Source of the DNA: a virus
Length of the DNA stretch: 22,412 bases
Direction: 5' to 3' (one strand)
Virus record (IMG/VR): IMGVR_UViG_3300027861_000211
Location: 1 to 22,412 of that record
Shown here: piece after piece, positions 14,307-22,412 of the stretch
Position numbering within the stretch: position 1 is the first letter of the stretch
Layout: each line of letters begins with the position of its first letter
Notes under the pieces: model-generated
Seen by the model: the letters and a program-made list of their open reading frames with translations, nothing else
Told to the model about the DNA's origin: nothing
Database searches by the model: none
Made by a program: the position numbers and the translations under genes

Positions 14307-17011
14307 TGGGTACTCCTCTAGCAGAAATAGGCAAGGCATACATAAAAGCAGGCGCTAAGAGAACTGAGGATATAGTTGAGGCTGGTGCAACTGGCCAACT
14401 AAAGACTGAAGCACAAGAAGCAGCATTAAGATCGGCAACTCCAGAAGTAGAGCCTGTAGCGGTTACAGAACCTGTAGCGGTAACACCTACAGAAGTTACA
14501 CCTGTAGAAGCACCTATAGAAACTCCAACTATACAACCTATTGATGAAGTCGCACAAGCCGAAGCAATCACTGCGCCAAAAGATATTGAGATGGGTTTGC
14601 CTTCAGGCACTACTCCAGGCGCACGTAACATTAACTTTGATAATATTAAAGAGCCTGATGAGGTCTTAACTGTCATTGACAACATAGGCGCTCAGGAAGA
14701 TCAGTTTATTAAAGCTCGTGGTGGTGTTGTATCACAAGAGCAAACAGTTGTTGATGCTCAGAAAGTAGAGTTGGAAGACATCCTAGGCTTTAAGCTTGGT
14801 GATGGTGTGACACCTGCTAGAGTAACAGGTGCTAGAATTGCTTTAACTGATTCAGCATCAAGACTACAGAAGTTAGCTAAGAATGTATTAGATGGCGAAG
14901 CCACTACAGCAGAGAAACTAGCATTCAGACAGTCGGTATCAACACACGTTGCTATTCAACAATCAGTAGCAGGAATGTCAGCAGAGGCTGGACGTTCACT
15001 AAACGCATTTAGAATCCCAGTACAAGCAGGTATGCAGACTGGTGATAAGACAGCAGTATTTAGATCACAACTACAAGAGACATTTGAGCGCTCTGGTGGT
15101 GATGACACATTGTACAAATTAGCAGAGTATATTGAAGAGGCTGGCGATGACTTAGCTGAAGTAACTAAACGTGCTAAAGAGGCAAATTCAGCCACTACAG
15201 GTGACTTTATCCTTGAATACTGGATCAATGGTCTATTATCTAGTCCAGCTACTCACATGGTGAACGTAACATCTAATGCTATGGTGGCCACATGGTCTAT
15301 CCCAGAGCGTATGTTAGCATCTGGCTTCTCTAAGATTCTAAGATCAGAGAAAGGTGTAGAGATCCAAGAGGCAGTAGGCCAAGTATTTGGATTGATGCAA
15401 GGTACTCGTGATGGTCTAAGAATGTTTTGGAAGACTCTAAAGACTGGTGAGCCTTCAGATCCTGCAATGAAATTAGAGGCGCGTAAGTATAGAGCTATCA
15501 CAGCTCAGAACGTGGGTATCAATACTGAGGGTTATTTATCTAAGGGTGTTGATCTACTAGGAAACATGATTAGAATGCCAGGTAGATTCCTTGGTGCTGA
15601 AGATGAGTTCTTCAAGTCTATTGGCTACCGAATGGAATTGAATGCTCTAGCTTACAGAAAGGCAACAAGCGAAGGCTTAGAAGGCGAAGACCTAGGTAAG
15701 CGCATTGTAGAGATCGTTAATAATCCTACAGAAGAGATTCACTTGGCAGCATCAGATGTTGCACGAGTACAGACATTTACAAACCCATTGGGCGAGTCAG
15801 GACAGAAGGTACAGCAATTAGCTAACTCTCATCCTGCTCTTAAACTGATCCTTCCATTTGTTAGAACACCAGTAAACATTGTTAAGTTTGTTGGCGTACG
15901 TTCACCATTAGCACCTTTTGCTAAGTCATTCAGAGCAGATATTGCAGCAGGTGGCGCAAGACGTGATATGGCATTATCGAAGATGAGTCTAGGCTCATTA
16001 GTTATGGGTGTAGGCGTTACTATGTCTTCAGATGGCACTATTACTGGTGGCGGACCAAAGAATAAAGCACAAAGAGATGCTCTAAGAAGACAAGGATGGC
16101 AGCCTTATTCAATGAAAGTGGGCGATAAGTATTACTCATTCAATAGAACAGATCCAATAGGAATGTTCCTTGGCCTATCAGCAGACTTAACTGAAGTCAT
16201 GAAATATGCAGAAGATGATCAAGATTCATTAGACCTTGCTACAGCAGCAACAATCTCAATGGCTAAGAACTTAACTTCTAGAACATATCTAAGAGGTTTA
16301 TCAGATGTGATGAACGTATTATCAGATCCAGATCGTTATGCTGAAAGATTCTTCCAAAGACAAGCTGCATCATTTACACCAATGACATCATTGGTTGCTA
16401 ACATTGAGAGAGAGTTTGATCCTACTATGAGAGCTACTTATTCATTGATGGATGAGATTAAAGCTAGAACACCTGGACTATCAGATTCACTACCACCTAG
16501 ACGTAACTTATATGGCGAGCCTATTGTATTACAAGGTGGCTTAGGTATAGACTTTATATCACCTATCTACTCATCTACTAGGAAGTTTGATTTTGTAGAT
16601 AACGAGATCGTAGAGAATGAAGTAAACGTATCAATGCCTAGAAGAAGTATTGGCACTGGTAATTTCTCTATTGAGCTTAATGCAGATGAATACGATAGAT
16701 ATGTTGTTTTGGCAGGTAAAGAGCTGAAAATGCCTTATACCAATATGAAGACTGGTAAGACTAAAGATCTGAACTTGCATAAATACTTACAAGGCATGAT
16801 GGCTGGTGATATGTATCAAGATGCTAGTGGAGGACCAGATGGCGGTAGAGCTATGTTGATCACTACTATCGTTAATGCTTTCAGAGATGGTGCTAGAGCA
16901 ACACTACTAGATGAGAACGAAGCATTGGCTGCTGAATGGCAATACCAAAAACAATTAAAAGTGGAAGCAAAGACAGGCAAGCCACTTGAAGAATTACTAC
17001 AGGGATATTAA
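14306..17011 (+). CDS. Large internal virion protein (ejection protein, gp16-like position)
   Basis: 901 aa. A TTG at 14300 is in frame, but I choose ATG 14306: AAAGG at 14293-14297 is eight bases from it and only two from the TTG, and the ATG forms TAATG with the small ORF. Residues ~45-90 are a Pro/Val/Thr/Glu-rich linker with the tandem EPVAVT. The central region has DFILEYWINGLLSSPATHMV and NVTSN (~301-324) and LPFVRTPVNIVKFVGVRSPL (~515-540), patterns I recall from very large phage virion proteins. Hydrophobic stretches (SLGSLVMGVGVTM) could insert into membranes. No lysozyme or protease motif is seen. Likely role: part of the trans-envelope DNA conduit with the preceding proteins. Confidence 0.72.
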   Translation: MGTPLAEIGKAYIKAGAKRTEDIVEAGATGQLKTEAQEAALRSATPEVEPVAVTEPVAVTPTEVTPVEAPIETPTIQPIDEVAQAEAITAPKDIEMGLPSGTTPGARNINFDNIKEPDEVLTVIDNIGAQEDQFIKARGGVVSQEQTVVDAQKVELEDILGFKLGDGVTPARVTGARIALTDSASRLQKLAKNVLDGEATTAEKLAFRQSVSTHVAIQQSVAGMSAEAGRSLNAFRIPVQAGMQTGDKTAVFRSQLQETFERSGGDDTLYKLAEYIEEAGDDLAEVTKRAKEANSATTGDFILEYWINGLLSSPATHMVNVTSNAMVATWSIPERMLASGFSKILRSEKGVEIQEAVGQVFGLMQGTRDGLRMFWKTLKTGEPSDPAMKLEARKYRAITAQNVGINTEGYLSKGVDLLGNMIRMPGRFLGAEDEFFKSIGYRMELNALAYRKATSEGLEGEDLGKRIVEIVNNPTEEIHLAASDVARVQTFTNPLGESGQKVQQLANSHPALKLILPFVRTPVNIVKFVGVRSPLAPFAKSFRADIAAGGARRDMALSKMSLGSLVMGVGVTMSSDGTITGGGPKNKAQRDALRRQGWQPYSMKVGDKYYSFNRTDPIGMFLGLSADLTEVMKYAEDDQDSLDLATAATISMAKNLTSRTYLRGLSDVMNVLSDPDRYAERFFQRQAASFTPMTSLVANIEREFDPTMRATYSLMDEIKARTPGLSDSLPPRRNLYGEPIVLQGGLGIDFISPIYSSTRKFDFVDNEIVENEVNVSMPRRSIGTGNFSIELNADEYDRYVVLAGKELKMPYTNMKTGKTKDLNLHKYLQGMMAGDMYQDASGGPDGGRAMLITTIVNAFRDGARATLLDENEALAAEWQYQKQLKVEAKTGKPLEELLQGY

Positions 17012-17012
17012 T

Positions 17013-19235
17013 ATGGCACAAATAAAAGTAGGAGATTTAACTCCTCGTAACCAATACACAGCGACTTCAGGCCAGACTGCATTCACGTATGCCTTTCCTA
17101 TCTTCGCAGACGCAGATCTTAAAGTCTACGTTGGAACGACACTTAAAACATTAACAACAGATTACACAGTATCAGGCGCAGGAGATGACAACGGTGGTAC
17201 TGTTACTCTAGTAACTGGAGCTACTACAGGTGATATTATCACAATCTTACGTGATATGCCTGTAGCCAGAACTTCAGATTACCAAGTAAACGGTGACTTA
17301 CTAGCTGATACATTAAACGATGATCTAGATAAGCTAGTCATGATGGCACAGCAGAATGAGTCTGAGCTTAGTAGAAAGCTAGGCCTTCAGTTGGATGACG
17401 AAGATGCTACGATGACATTGCCACTTAAAGACACTAGAGCTACCAAGCTTATGGGCTTTGATAGTAACGGTGATGTTGCTGTATCAGGCTCAACTATGAC
17501 TGATATTGATGCTTCAGTGGCCGCAGCGTTTGCAGGTGGTGTATTAGCAACGTCATACCAGTTTACAGGCGATGGTGCTACAGTGGACTTCACTATAACA
17601 GGTGGTGTTACTGCTATTCCTAACGCTCAAGCTTTGATTATCACTATTGATGGTGTAACTCAACATACAGACACATACACGACTTCAGGTGCTGTAGTTA
17701 CATTCAGCACTGCACCACCACTTAATGCAGATATTCAAGTACGATACAATGCTTATCTTGGTACAGCTACAGACGCAGCGAGTGCTACCTATAATCAAGG
17801 TGGCACTGGTGCTTCTAGTAGAACAGTAGAGAACAAGCTACAAGAGTCAGTATCAGTATTAGACTTTGGTGCTGTGGGCGATGGTGTTACAGATGATACG
17901 GTAGCTATTCAGGCGTTCTTCACTCATTTAGAAAATACAGGTGGAGTAGGTACGGGTGGTGGTGGAAGTTATATATTCTCTACACCTTTGGTCATTAAGC
18001 ATCATAATCTACAGGACATTAGTTTTACATATAAGGGTAGCACAGCTAGTGCAACTGCTATAACAGTTGAAGAAGGTGGTGATAACTACGGTGTATGTAA
18101 GTGGACTAATGTAGGTCTTTCTATAGATGCTACAAGTACCAATTACGTCTGTGGGTTGCGTTTAAGAAAAGCGTTGAGAAGTACATTCATCAATATCAGT
18201 GTGAGCGGTGCAACAGCAACTAATGCGGTTGGTTTAATTTTAGAGGGTGCTACATCTAATAGATTCTTTAACTGTACTTTCTCTGGTAACTATATTGGTA
18301 TGGAGTTTAAATACTTCCTAAACCCGTCAAATGCTGTACACGTACCAGCGAATGAGAATAAATTCTTTGCTTGTACATATACAAATGAGGTTAATCGTGG
18401 TGTACAGATGTTGGGAGACCCTACAGTTACCAATCAATCACAAGGTAATGGAAATGGCTTTATAGCTTGTTGGTTTGAAACTAACGGCGCTGAAGGTGCA
18501 TACATAGAGAATGGCAATAACTGGTTATTCTCTAACTGTAGATGGGAAAATTGTACAACTAATAGTATTGCTTTGATTAGTTCAGGTGTTAATCTTGGGC
18601 AGGGTGTATCAATCGATGGTATGAATAACTTCGCTTCAGTCATTGGTACAGGTGCATATCAGGTTAAGATTGGCTCTACTTACCAGGGAGTGTCAATCAC
18701 CAACAACTACTTTGATACTTCATTTAATAAAGTTGATGATGCAAGTAATAATGCACAGTTAAGAGGGAATCATAACCTAACTGATGTTTATCCTGATATT
18801 GTAGTGCCATCAACTACGGATGGTACTGTAGGTGCAACTGGTTGGAATCTTCATCGTTTAGATGGTGTAGGGGCTGCCACAGATCTATATGATTTAGGAT
18901 TAAAAACAGGATTCAGATACACTCAGTTTAATCTACTGATAACGTCACAGAAAACAGGTGGCGCTGAAACCTGGAGTCGTACTTTTGTAGGTATTGTTAA
19001 AACAGGAGTTAATACTGAGAATTATGCAAATGCTATAGTTCTAACAGCTCAAGCAGATGGTGTTGTGGATGCCAGTGGATCTACTCAAGGAGACTTTACA
19101 CTTACAACAACAACTCTCAACAATAGAGTGCAGATACAAATTGCCAAAGTAGGCGCTAGCACTATTGATGTTGTCTGCAAGCTTGAGTGGTTGAGTGTAG
19201 GCGCAGATGCAATTAGTGGCTTGATAATCAATTAG
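17013..19235 (+). CDS. Tailspike: T7-fibre N-domain plus pectate-lyase-like beta-helix
   Basis: 740 aa from ATG 17013. An upstream in-frame ATG at 16986 would overlap the previous gene; 17013 has AGGG at 17001-17004 and starts right after the stop. Residues ~12-150 match the T7 gp17 tail-attachment domain (NQYTATSGQTAFTYAFPIFA, TILRDMPVARTSDYQ, then NDDLDKLVMMAQQNESELSR). Residues ~180-250 form a second beta module (QFTGDGATVDFTI, then IDGVTQHTDTYTTSG). From ~280, SVLDFGAVGDGVTDDTVAIQ is the classic Pectate_lyase_3 opening, followed by right-handed beta-helix repeats with NRFFNCTF, NKFFACTY, WLFSNCRW rungs up to ~590. The final ~130 residues look like a trimeric receptor or lectin-like tip. 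Probably binds or degrades surface polysaccharide. Ends in TAG. Confidence 0.9.
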   Translation: MAQIKVGDLTPRNQYTATSGQTAFTYAFPIFADADLKVYVGTTLKTLTTDYTVSGAGDDNGGTVTLVTGATTGDIITILRDMPVARTSDYQVNGDLLADTLNDDLDKLVMMAQQNESELSRKLGLQLDDEDATMTLPLKDTRATKLMGFDSNGDVAVSGSTMTDIDASVAAAFAGGVLATSYQFTGDGATVDFTITGGVTAIPNAQALIITIDGVTQHTDTYTTSGAVVTFSTAPPLNADIQVRYNAYLGTATDAASATYNQGGTGASSRTVENKLQESVSVLDFGAVGDGVTDDTVAIQAFFTHLENTGGVGTGGGGSYIFSTPLVIKHHNLQDISFTYKGSTASATAITVEEGGDNYGVCKWTNVGLSIDATSTNYVCGLRLRKALRSTFINISVSGATATNAVGLILEGATSNRFFNCTFSGNYIGMEFKYFLNPSNAVHVPANENKFFACTYTNEVNRGVQMLGDPTVTNQSQGNGNGFIACWFETNGAEGAYIENGNNWLFSNCRWENCTTNSIALISSGVNLGQGVSIDGMNNFASVIGTGAYQVKIGSTYQGVSITNNYFDTSFNKVDDASNNAQLRGNHNLTDVYPDIVVPSTTDGTVGATGWNLHRLDGVGAATDLYDLGLKTGFRYTQFNLLITSQKTGGAETWSRTFVGIVKTGVNTENYANAIVLTAQADGVVDASGSTQGDFTLTTTTLNNRVQIQIAKVGASTIDVVCKLEWLSVGADAISGLIIN

Positions 19236-19246
19236 GAGAATAAATT

Positions 19247-20104
19247 ATGTATAACAACGGAAATTCAAGTAAGAATGTAACAGGCTCATCAGTAGTTGAT
19301 GGCACATTAGAGAGCGCAGACTATGCAGATAATGGACTATCTGGCGATAAGATTGATGGTGGTATTATTAGTAACTTTCAATCTACTGGTATCGATGATA
19401 ACTCCAATGCTTTAGCTATGACTATTGATAGTAATGAGAGAGTTATAATTGGTAAGACTACAACTATTGCACCTGCACAAGCAGATGATTTATCGATAGG
19501 AAGTACAAGCGGTTCTCACGGGCTAACGATTGTCTCTAATAGGGCGAATACAGGAAATCTATATTTCCACGATAATGATAATAATGACTCTGGTGCTGTA
19601 ATATATGACCACTCGACAAATGCTATGGCGTTTAGAACAAATAGAGGTACTAGAGCGTCATTTGACTCCGCTGGTTATCTTAGACTGAATGCTGGCGGTA
19701 TTCAATTCAACGGTGACACAGCAGCAGCTAATGCCTTAGATGACTATGAAGAGGGTACTTGGACTCCAGCATTAAGCGTAGAAAGTGGAACAACACCAAC
19801 GTACACAGTAACAAAAGCAACTTATACTAAGATTGGTAGATTGGTGACTTGTAAAGTAAAAATTGCAATAACTGCAGCAGGCTCTGGATTATTGAGAATG
19901 ACATATCCTTTTGTTCCAGCGGCAGACCAGCAATTGTATGGTGTGGCTAATTTAAAAGACTCTACTAATACGTATCAAGGGTTGACTGTAGTTAGTTACA
20001 ACAACACTTATGTTTATTTCAGACCAGATAATTCAACAGTCTATTACTTTAAGGCACAGCATCTTAACACTGATTTAAATTTAGCATTTAGTTTCGAAGT
20101 ATAA
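19247..20104 (+). CDS. Fibre-like virion protein with DDYEEGTWTP motif
   Basis: 285 aa, preceded by TTAGGAGAATAAATT, a strong ribosome binding site. The N terminus is Asn/Ser/Gly-rich (MYNNGNSSKNVTGSSVVDGT); the middle has short beta repeats (GNLYFHDNDNNDSGAVIYD; RASFDSAGYLRLNAGGIQFN), and GDTAAANALDDYEEGTWTPA at ~157-176 leads to a C-terminal beta domain. The DDYEEGTWTP phrase is frequent in tail and fibre proteins of marine phages. Lying between two spikes, it is probably a fibre component, adhesin or spike connector. Its start cassette recurs at 21954-21989 without the rest of the gene. Confidence 0.72.
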   Translation: MYNNGNSSKNVTGSSVVDGTLESADYADNGLSGDKIDGGIISNFQSTGIDDNSNALAMTIDSNERVIIGKTTTIAPAQADDLSIGSTSGSHGLTIVSNRANTGNLYFHDNDNNDSGAVIYDHSTNAMAFRTNRGTRASFDSAGYLRLNAGGIQFNGDTAAANALDDYEEGTWTPALSVESGTTPTYTVTKATYTKIGRLVTCKVKIAITAAGSGLLRMTYPFVPAADQQLYGVANLKDSTNTYQGLTVVSYNNTYVYFRPDNSTVYYFKAQHLNTDLNLAFSFEV

Positions 20105-20127
20105 TTTAATAACATAGGAGAACCATA

Positions 20128-20385
20128 ATGGCTCTAACGAAAGAAACAGTAACAGACAAGATTGAAGTGCTAGAGAATGGCACATTACAAGTACGTTCAG
20201 CAACAAGAGTGCTAGAAGATGGTGAGGTATTATCTTCATCATTCCACAGACACGTATTAGCACCTGGAGACGATACGACTAATGAAGATGCTAAGGTAGT
20301 AGCTATTGCAACTGCTACGTGGACAGCAGATGTAGTTACAGCATACAATGATGTGGTTGCAGCACAAGTAGCAGCGTTAGCATAA
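20128..20385 (+). CDS. Small conserved marine-phage-type protein
   Basis: 85 aa, good ribosome binding site AGGAGA at 20117-20122. The sequence (MALTKETVTDKIEVLENGTL, QVRSATRVLEDGE, SFHRHVLAPGDDTTNEDAKV, then a C-terminal Ala-rich helix) closely fits a short family repeatedly seen among tail-fibre genes of marine phages. The function is unknown to me; size and place suggest a small structural or assembly protein for the fibre complex. No membrane segment or catalytic motif is evident. Confidence 0.75.
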   Translation: MALTKETVTDKIEVLENGTLQVRSATRVLEDGEVLSSSFHRHVLAPGDDTTNEDAKVVAIATATWTADVVTAYNDVVAAQVAALA

Positions 20386-20398
20386 CTAGGAGTAGCGA

Positions 20399-21955
20399 AT
20401 GGGATTAACTAAAGTACACAGCAGGATGACACCACAGGCAACTAGTATTGCCGAACTGAAGACCTATGGTGCTTCAATGGCAAACAATGATACAATCACA
20501 GTATTAGGATATTATGCTGCTGGTGACTTAGGTGGTGGTACATTCTACTGGGATTCAGCTTCAACTGAGGCTGATGATGGCGGTATGATTATTCAGGCTA
20601 CTGGCGTAACGACTGGTCGCTGGATTAGGATTTACGACAGTGTTATTAATGTCAGATGGTTTGGTGCTAGAGGTATCGATGCAATCTCTGATGGTACTCA
20701 TTATGATTACGATGACGCTCCTGCTATTAATGCTGCTGTTCTGGCAGCAAACAGTAGAACCAGTGAAACACTTGGTAATACGGTCTTTCTACCTGCTGGT
20801 AAATACCCTATAAAACAACCTGTCAAACCATACATTGGTACAAAATTCATTGGAGAAGGCAGTGGTCTAGGAAGTATAGACCCAAATCCTAGTAATGGTA
20901 CTGTTATGTTGTTAGCGGTACACAATCCAGACAACACTGCTTGGGCAACAACCACCTTAAACAGTGGTGAAGTAACTGTGAATTATCAAATTATGTTTCT
21001 GACTTATGCTGGGATATGTGATGTTGAGAACATTAACTTCGGTGTTCAGAATAATGATAGCACAAAGTCTGTCTGTTTCTGGCTGGGCGCTGATAAAAAT
21101 CCTTATGATAACTCTGGTCTTCCACAGGCTGACTTTAGAAGAATTAGAGCGTTTAGTTTTAATTCTGTATTCCAGGGTTCTAGGATGGCTGATATTTATT
21201 TTGATGCTTGTGGTTTTGAGTATAACATTCACGCCTTTAAGGTGATGCAAGGCTACACGACAGCAAACGTGCTAACCCAAGGTGTTATGGGTGGGATGCA
21301 CTTTAGCAACTGCGTCCTATTTGGTAATTATGTTGACTTCACCACAACCACAGAAGGTAAGTTTGAAAACTTATCGTTCCAAGGTTGCGAGTTTTCCGCA
21401 CCCACTGCACCTAGTCACTTAGCGTTTTTCCAATGTACACAAGACATTTCAGCATTAAAGGACATCAGGTTTACAGCTTGTGCATTTAATGCTTATGGTG
21501 CTAATACTGGTGATAAGGTGTTCTATATGGAAACATCTAACCCAACTGTTGAGGGAATAGTCTTCACTGGTTGCAGCTTCACAGATGTAAAACTTCAGGT
21601 AGGCTATACAACACCTACTGCAAACTTTAAATACCTGGTTGTTACAGGTTGTGTGCTTGAAAATACACCAATCATTGCTGACTATGAAGTAACAGACTTC
21701 AATATATCGAACAACATATTCATTGGTGATAGTTATCTCCTTATGAAGGGTGCTAACAGAGGGGTTATAAACGGTAACAACTTCTTCGCTGCTGTACACT
21801 CACAGACCTATGACATAGGACTTGCGGCAGACATTAACCAAGATTTTGTGGTCGTTGGTAATCTTTGTACAACGAAAGGGTTTGCCACTCACGCATCAAG
21901 TGCGAGATATAAGGTGCTTAGTAATCTTAATGTCACAGATGCTACTAACCCTTAA
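20399..21955 (+). CDS. Second tailspike with beta-helix domain
   Basis: 518 aa, preceded by CTAGGAGTAGCG. Residues ~10-95 form a head/tail-binding type adaptor (TSIAELKTYGASMANNDTIT, VLGYYAAGDLGGGTFYWDS, TGRWIRIYDSVINVRWFGAR) that commonly precedes pectate-lyase-like domains in spikes. From ~85, WFGARGIDAISDGTHYDYDD leading to APAIN, and NTVFLPAGKYPIKQPVKPY, start a right-handed beta-helix with rungs such as DIYFDACGF, NLSFQGCEF, DIRFTACAF and GIVFTGCSF. The C terminus is short (ends NVTDATNP), so there is no large receptor tip. The adaptor differs from that of the first spike, implying a different attachment point or branching onto it. Likely polysaccharide binding or depolymerase; catalytic residues cannot be placed by eye. 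Confidence 0.85.
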   Translation: MGLTKVHSRMTPQATSIAELKTYGASMANNDTITVLGYYAAGDLGGGTFYWDSASTEADDGGMIIQATGVTTGRWIRIYDSVINVRWFGARGIDAISDGTHYDYDDAPAINAAVLAANSRTSETLGNTVFLPAGKYPIKQPVKPYIGTKFIGEGSGLGSIDPNPSNGTVMLLAVHNPDNTAWATTTLNSGEVTVNYQIMFLTYAGICDVENINFGVQNNDSTKSVCFWLGADKNPYDNSGLPQADFRRIRAFSFNSVFQGSRMADIYFDACGFEYNIHAFKVMQGYTTANVLTQGVMGGMHFSNCVLFGNYVDFTTTTEGKFENLSFQGCEFSAPTAPSHLAFFQCTQDISALKDIRFTACAFNAYGANTGDKVFYMETSNPTVEGIVFTGCSFTDVKLQVGYTTPTANFKYLVVTGCVLENTPIIADYEVTDFNISNNIFIGDSYLLMKGANRGVINGNNFFAAVHSQTYDIGLAADINQDFVVVGNLCTTKGFATHASSARYKVLSNLNVTDATNP

Positions 21956-22019
21956 CTAGGAATAAATTATGTATAACCAAGGCAACACACTAAACTACAA
22001 ACTCAGGAGTAATAAATGA
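21954..22019 (+). pseudogene. 16-codon ORF duplicating the start cassette of the 285-aa gene
   Basis: ATG 21969 to TGA 22017-22019 encodes MYNQGNTLNYKLRSNK. The upstream TAACTAGGAATAAATT and the first codons match the 19247 gene start (ATTAGGAGAATAAATT then MYNNGNSS) almost base for base, so this is a second copy of the same initiation cassette with the rest of the gene missing. Its 3' end carries the CAGGAGTAATAA ribosome binding site of the next gene and overlaps its start as ATGA. It is either a decayed gene remnant or a coupling leader peptide. Confidence 0.55.
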
Positions 22020-22336
22020 AAGCATTCAAACAAAAAATAGGCGCACAAGGTCAAGCAACAGGTGCAATTAACGTAACAGATACTTACTACGCAGGTGAAC
22101 TAGCAGCAGCTACTAACCAGTCAGTAACTATCCCAACAGACGGTAATATTTGTGCATTCAGTGCTAATGGTGACTTCTATGTAAGATATGACGGAAGTGC
22201 AGCTACAGTACCAACTGGTTCTATTGCAGCATCTACTGTTGATCTTAACCCAGGCATCAGAGATGTATCAGATGCAACAACATTGAACATCATTGCACCA
22301 GCTACTACTAAGATCACTCTAGCGTTCTACGCATAA
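22016..22336 (+). CDS. Small structural-type protein in the tail region
   Basis: 106 aa, with the ribosome binding site AGGAG (22004-22008) inside the preceding 16-codon ORF and ATGA overlap with its stop. The composition (Ala, Thr, Asn, Val; no Cys pairs apart from one Cys) and the pattern ICAFSANGDFYVRYDGSAAT, with LNPGIRDVSDATTLNIIAPA and KITLAFYA at the end, suggest a compact beta-sandwich, like short decoration or fibre-tip proteins found near spike genes in marine phages. No definite family is assigned. The stop overlaps the next start (TAATG). Confidence 0.65.
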   Translation: MKAFKQKIGAQGQATGAINVTDTYYAGELAAATNQSVTIPTDGNICAFSANGDFYVRYDGSAATVPTGSIAASTVDLNPGIRDVSDATTLNIIAPATTKITLAFYA

Positions 22337-22412
22337 TGCCATACCTAGAGATAGTCCAGGGTTTATTATTTGTCCTCTTTGCGAGTGGCGGGTATTGGCT
22401 ATCTCGCTTGGC
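22336..22412 (+). CDS. 5' part of a small hydrophobic protein (partial)
   Basis: ATG 22336 is formed by the TAATG overlap with the upstream stop, and the frame remains open to the window end (25 codons). The visible sequence (MPYLEIVQGLLFVLFASGGY, then WLSRL) is a likely single N-terminal membrane segment. Small membrane proteins directly after the tail module are often holins or spanin subunits, but the fragment is too short to tell. Confidence 0.5.
   Translation, partial: MPYLEIVQGLLFVLFASGGYWLSRL

Noticed and set aside
14290-14685. 131-aa reverse-strand frame
   Set aside because: It is the antisense of the Pro/Val/Thr linker of the 901-aa protein; low-complexity Ser/Gly/Val composition explains the open frame.
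16986-17012. Upstream ATG at 16986 for the first tailspike
   Set aside because: The extra nine residues (MKNYYRDIN) come from the other frame of the preceding gene; ATG 17013 has AGGG at proper spacing and begins the conserved N domain.
2030-19235. Amber suppression as an expression strategy using the CTA element
   Set aside because: Only the terminase (2030-2032) and first tailspike (19233-19235) end in TAG. Readthrough would add just three codons before another TAG in the first case and fifteen before a TAA in the second.
21455-21799. 114-aa reverse-strand frame, and a 79-aa + frame at 21006-21245
   Set aside because: Both lie inside the second tailspike, whose own frame has clear beta-helix rungs across these bases; no start signals or domains support the alternatives.
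1-22412. CRISPR array, insertion sequence, integrase/att site or origin of replication
   Set aside because: No regularly spaced repeats, terminal inverted repeats, transposase or recombinase motifs or iteron clusters were seen; nearly all bases are coding for virion proteins.

Overview
The window reads as the virion-structure and packaging block of a tailed bacteriophage with a short, T7/podovirus-type tail. Every convincing gene lies on the + strand. Genes are packed with ATGA or TAATG overlaps or very short gaps, codons are AT-rich (many TTA/CTA/GTA/AGA), and the order is terminase small, terminase large, portal, scaffold, major capsid, tail tube A, tail tube B, internal (ejection) proteins, tailspikes. 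The 85-aa and 285-aa tail-region proteins resemble families I associate with marine phages, so a marine bacterial host is plausible. The host cannot be named from this sequence, and there are no integration, repressor or replication genes in the window.

Layout. 1-388: the 3' end of an unknown gene and an 81-aa unknown gene. 385-2032: terminase small and large subunits. 2017-2593: two small conserved-looking genes. 2596-4155: portal. 4152-5148: a Bbp19-like small protein and the scaffold. 5149-5312: the main non-coding gap, with a promoter-like sequence, a structured leader containing a hairpin that looks like a tRNA anticodon arm, and a strong ribosome binding site. 5313-6146: major capsid protein, followed by a probable intrinsic terminator at 6161-6185. 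6208-8747: tail tubular proteins A and B. 8750-17011: four internal virion proteins, including a 1115-aa multidomain protein and a ~901-aa protein, with a 34-codon ORF between them. 17013-21955: a T7-fibre-like tailspike with a beta-helix, a fibre-like accessory protein, an 85-aa marine-type protein and a second beta-helix tailspike. 21969-22412: a 16-codon ORF duplicating the start of the 285-aa gene, a 106-aa small structural candidate and the start of a hydrophobic protein.

How the parts fit: the terminase pair packages DNA through the portal into a shell built from scaffold and capsid protein. Tail tubes A and B close the portal and form the nozzle. The internal proteins are probably ejected at infection to carry DNA across the envelope. 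The spikes bind and perhaps degrade surface polysaccharide. The capsid gene sits between a likely promoter/leader and a terminator, so it may be expressed as its own high-level unit.

The points most worth a second look are the pre-capsid leader, the 1115-aa protein that combines a zinc-peptidase motif with an ART-like and a GNAT-like region, the in-frame 34-codon ORF after it, and the duplicated gene-start cassette in the tail region.
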